From a bacterium (GTDB lineage: Bacteria > Sysuimicrobiota > Sysuimicrobiia > Sysuimicrobiales > Segetimicrobiaceae), in NCBI GenBank assembly GCA_035308905.1, contig DATGFS010000006.1, positions 1-64,000 on the forward strand: a stretch of DNA of 64,000 bases, in the 5' to 3' direction. The translations under genes were made by a program, and so were the position numbers. The notes under the pieces were generated by a model. It was not told the DNA's origin. It saw only the letters and a list, made by a program, of their open reading frames with translations, and ran no database searches. Each line of letters begins with the position of its first letter. The stretch's first letter is position 1. Below are positions 63,719 to 64,000 of this stretch, piece by piece.

Positions 63719-64000
63719 TCAGTACAGCGGAGCCGCGTCCAGGTCGAAGTACACCCAGTAGGGCCAGAACGCCGGAAACGTATAGAAGGGCTGCAGGAAG
63801 CGCGTATGACGCTCCGGCGCCGTGTCCAGAATTCGAAAGCGCGCCGGCCCCACCTGAACGAGCCGGTCCGCCGGGTCGGCACCGCCCTCCAGGACGAACG
63901 GCCGCCGGCAGCACGCTTCGTCCTGGGCCAACACGATCGGCCCCCAGAGGATCGCGGCGCGGTTCGGATGCCGACGGTCGACCGGCGAGGTCCGCAGCCG
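63719..64000 (-). CDS. C-terminus of a GH127/DUF1680-like glycosidase (partial, runs off the window)
   Basis: An open frame enters from the right edge and stops at 63719; 93 residues are visible. NRAAILWGPIVLAQDE and FLQPFYTFPAFWPYWVYFDLD match the C-terminal ends of DUF1680 beta-L-arabinofuranosidases (GH127), where a GPLVLA strand and a PFY...YxVYF tail recur. The start and active site lie outside the window, so the enzyme cannot be confirmed. It converges with the DivIVA-like gene, with 13 bases between stops. Confidence 0.6.
   Translation of the reverse strand, partial: RLRTSPVDRRHPNRAAILWGPIVLAQDEACCRRPFVLEGGADPADRLVQVGPARFRILDTAPERHTRFLQPFYTFPAFWPYWVYFDLDAAPLY

Overview
This is a GC-rich stretch (roughly 70% G+C by eye) of a bacterial chromosome, packed with about 60 genes and almost no long gaps. 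I did not recognise any rRNA, tRNA or CRISPR array. The owner looks like a diderm (an RND efflux pump with a lipoprotein adaptor) and a heterotroph that lives on amino acids and peptides. It carries two complete branched-chain-type amino acid ABC operons, an oligopeptide-type binding protein, gamma-glutamyltransferase and P5C dehydrogenase. The phylum cannot be fixed from the sequence. The style fits one of the uncultivated, GC-rich soil or sediment lineages, but that is only an impression.

Region by region: 1-3735 has the edge of a divergent gene and an MFS / MgtC-DUF4010 / AI-2E permease run. 3832-8537 is a liv-type operon (G, F, binding protein, H, M). An IS481-family element (8539-9537) sits exactly at the livM stop codon and is flanked by a CCTAGG duplication. 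9611-12391 has an odd M28 peptidase and a beta-hydroxyacid dehydrogenase. 12402-18881 is an envelope-type cluster: sensor kinase, two secreted PF03640-type proteins, a FabF-like synthase, a coiled-coil membrane protein, a secreted helical protein and a DoxX-like protein, with possible shared operator half-sites. 18955-28090 holds guaB, an MFS exporter, a cobalt-type nitrile hydratase with its activator, and an RND pump. 28093-40073 holds an APC permease, a RidA / GNAT / HAD / FAD-oxidase run and, on the other strand, GGT, a peptide-binding protein, P5C dehydrogenase and an aminotransferase. 40326-41453 is a low-GC orphan membrane gene.

41492-49722 is one long minus-strand run: pyrB, a CtaG-like protein, a TPP enzyme, then the second liv operon in the same G-F-binding protein-H-M order as the first. 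49896-63705 is a mixed region (NTF2-like, SDR, IlvD, an ATP-grasp-like protein with an AhpD-like partner, zinc alcohol dehydrogenase, exonuclease, cupin, class III aminotransferase, MBL hydrolase, MFS, and an unknown pair with a DivIVA-like coiled coil). The C-terminus of a GH127-like glycosidase runs off the right edge.

Two points recur. Three genes appear to start directly at a transcription start (-10 box, six bases, start codon), which suggests leaderless mRNAs. Intercistronic hairpins sit on both sides of the first binding-protein gene. The best candidates for something undescribed are the envelope cluster at 14236-18881 with its GGTMACA-type half-sites, and the ATP-grasp-like protein at 53676-54680.
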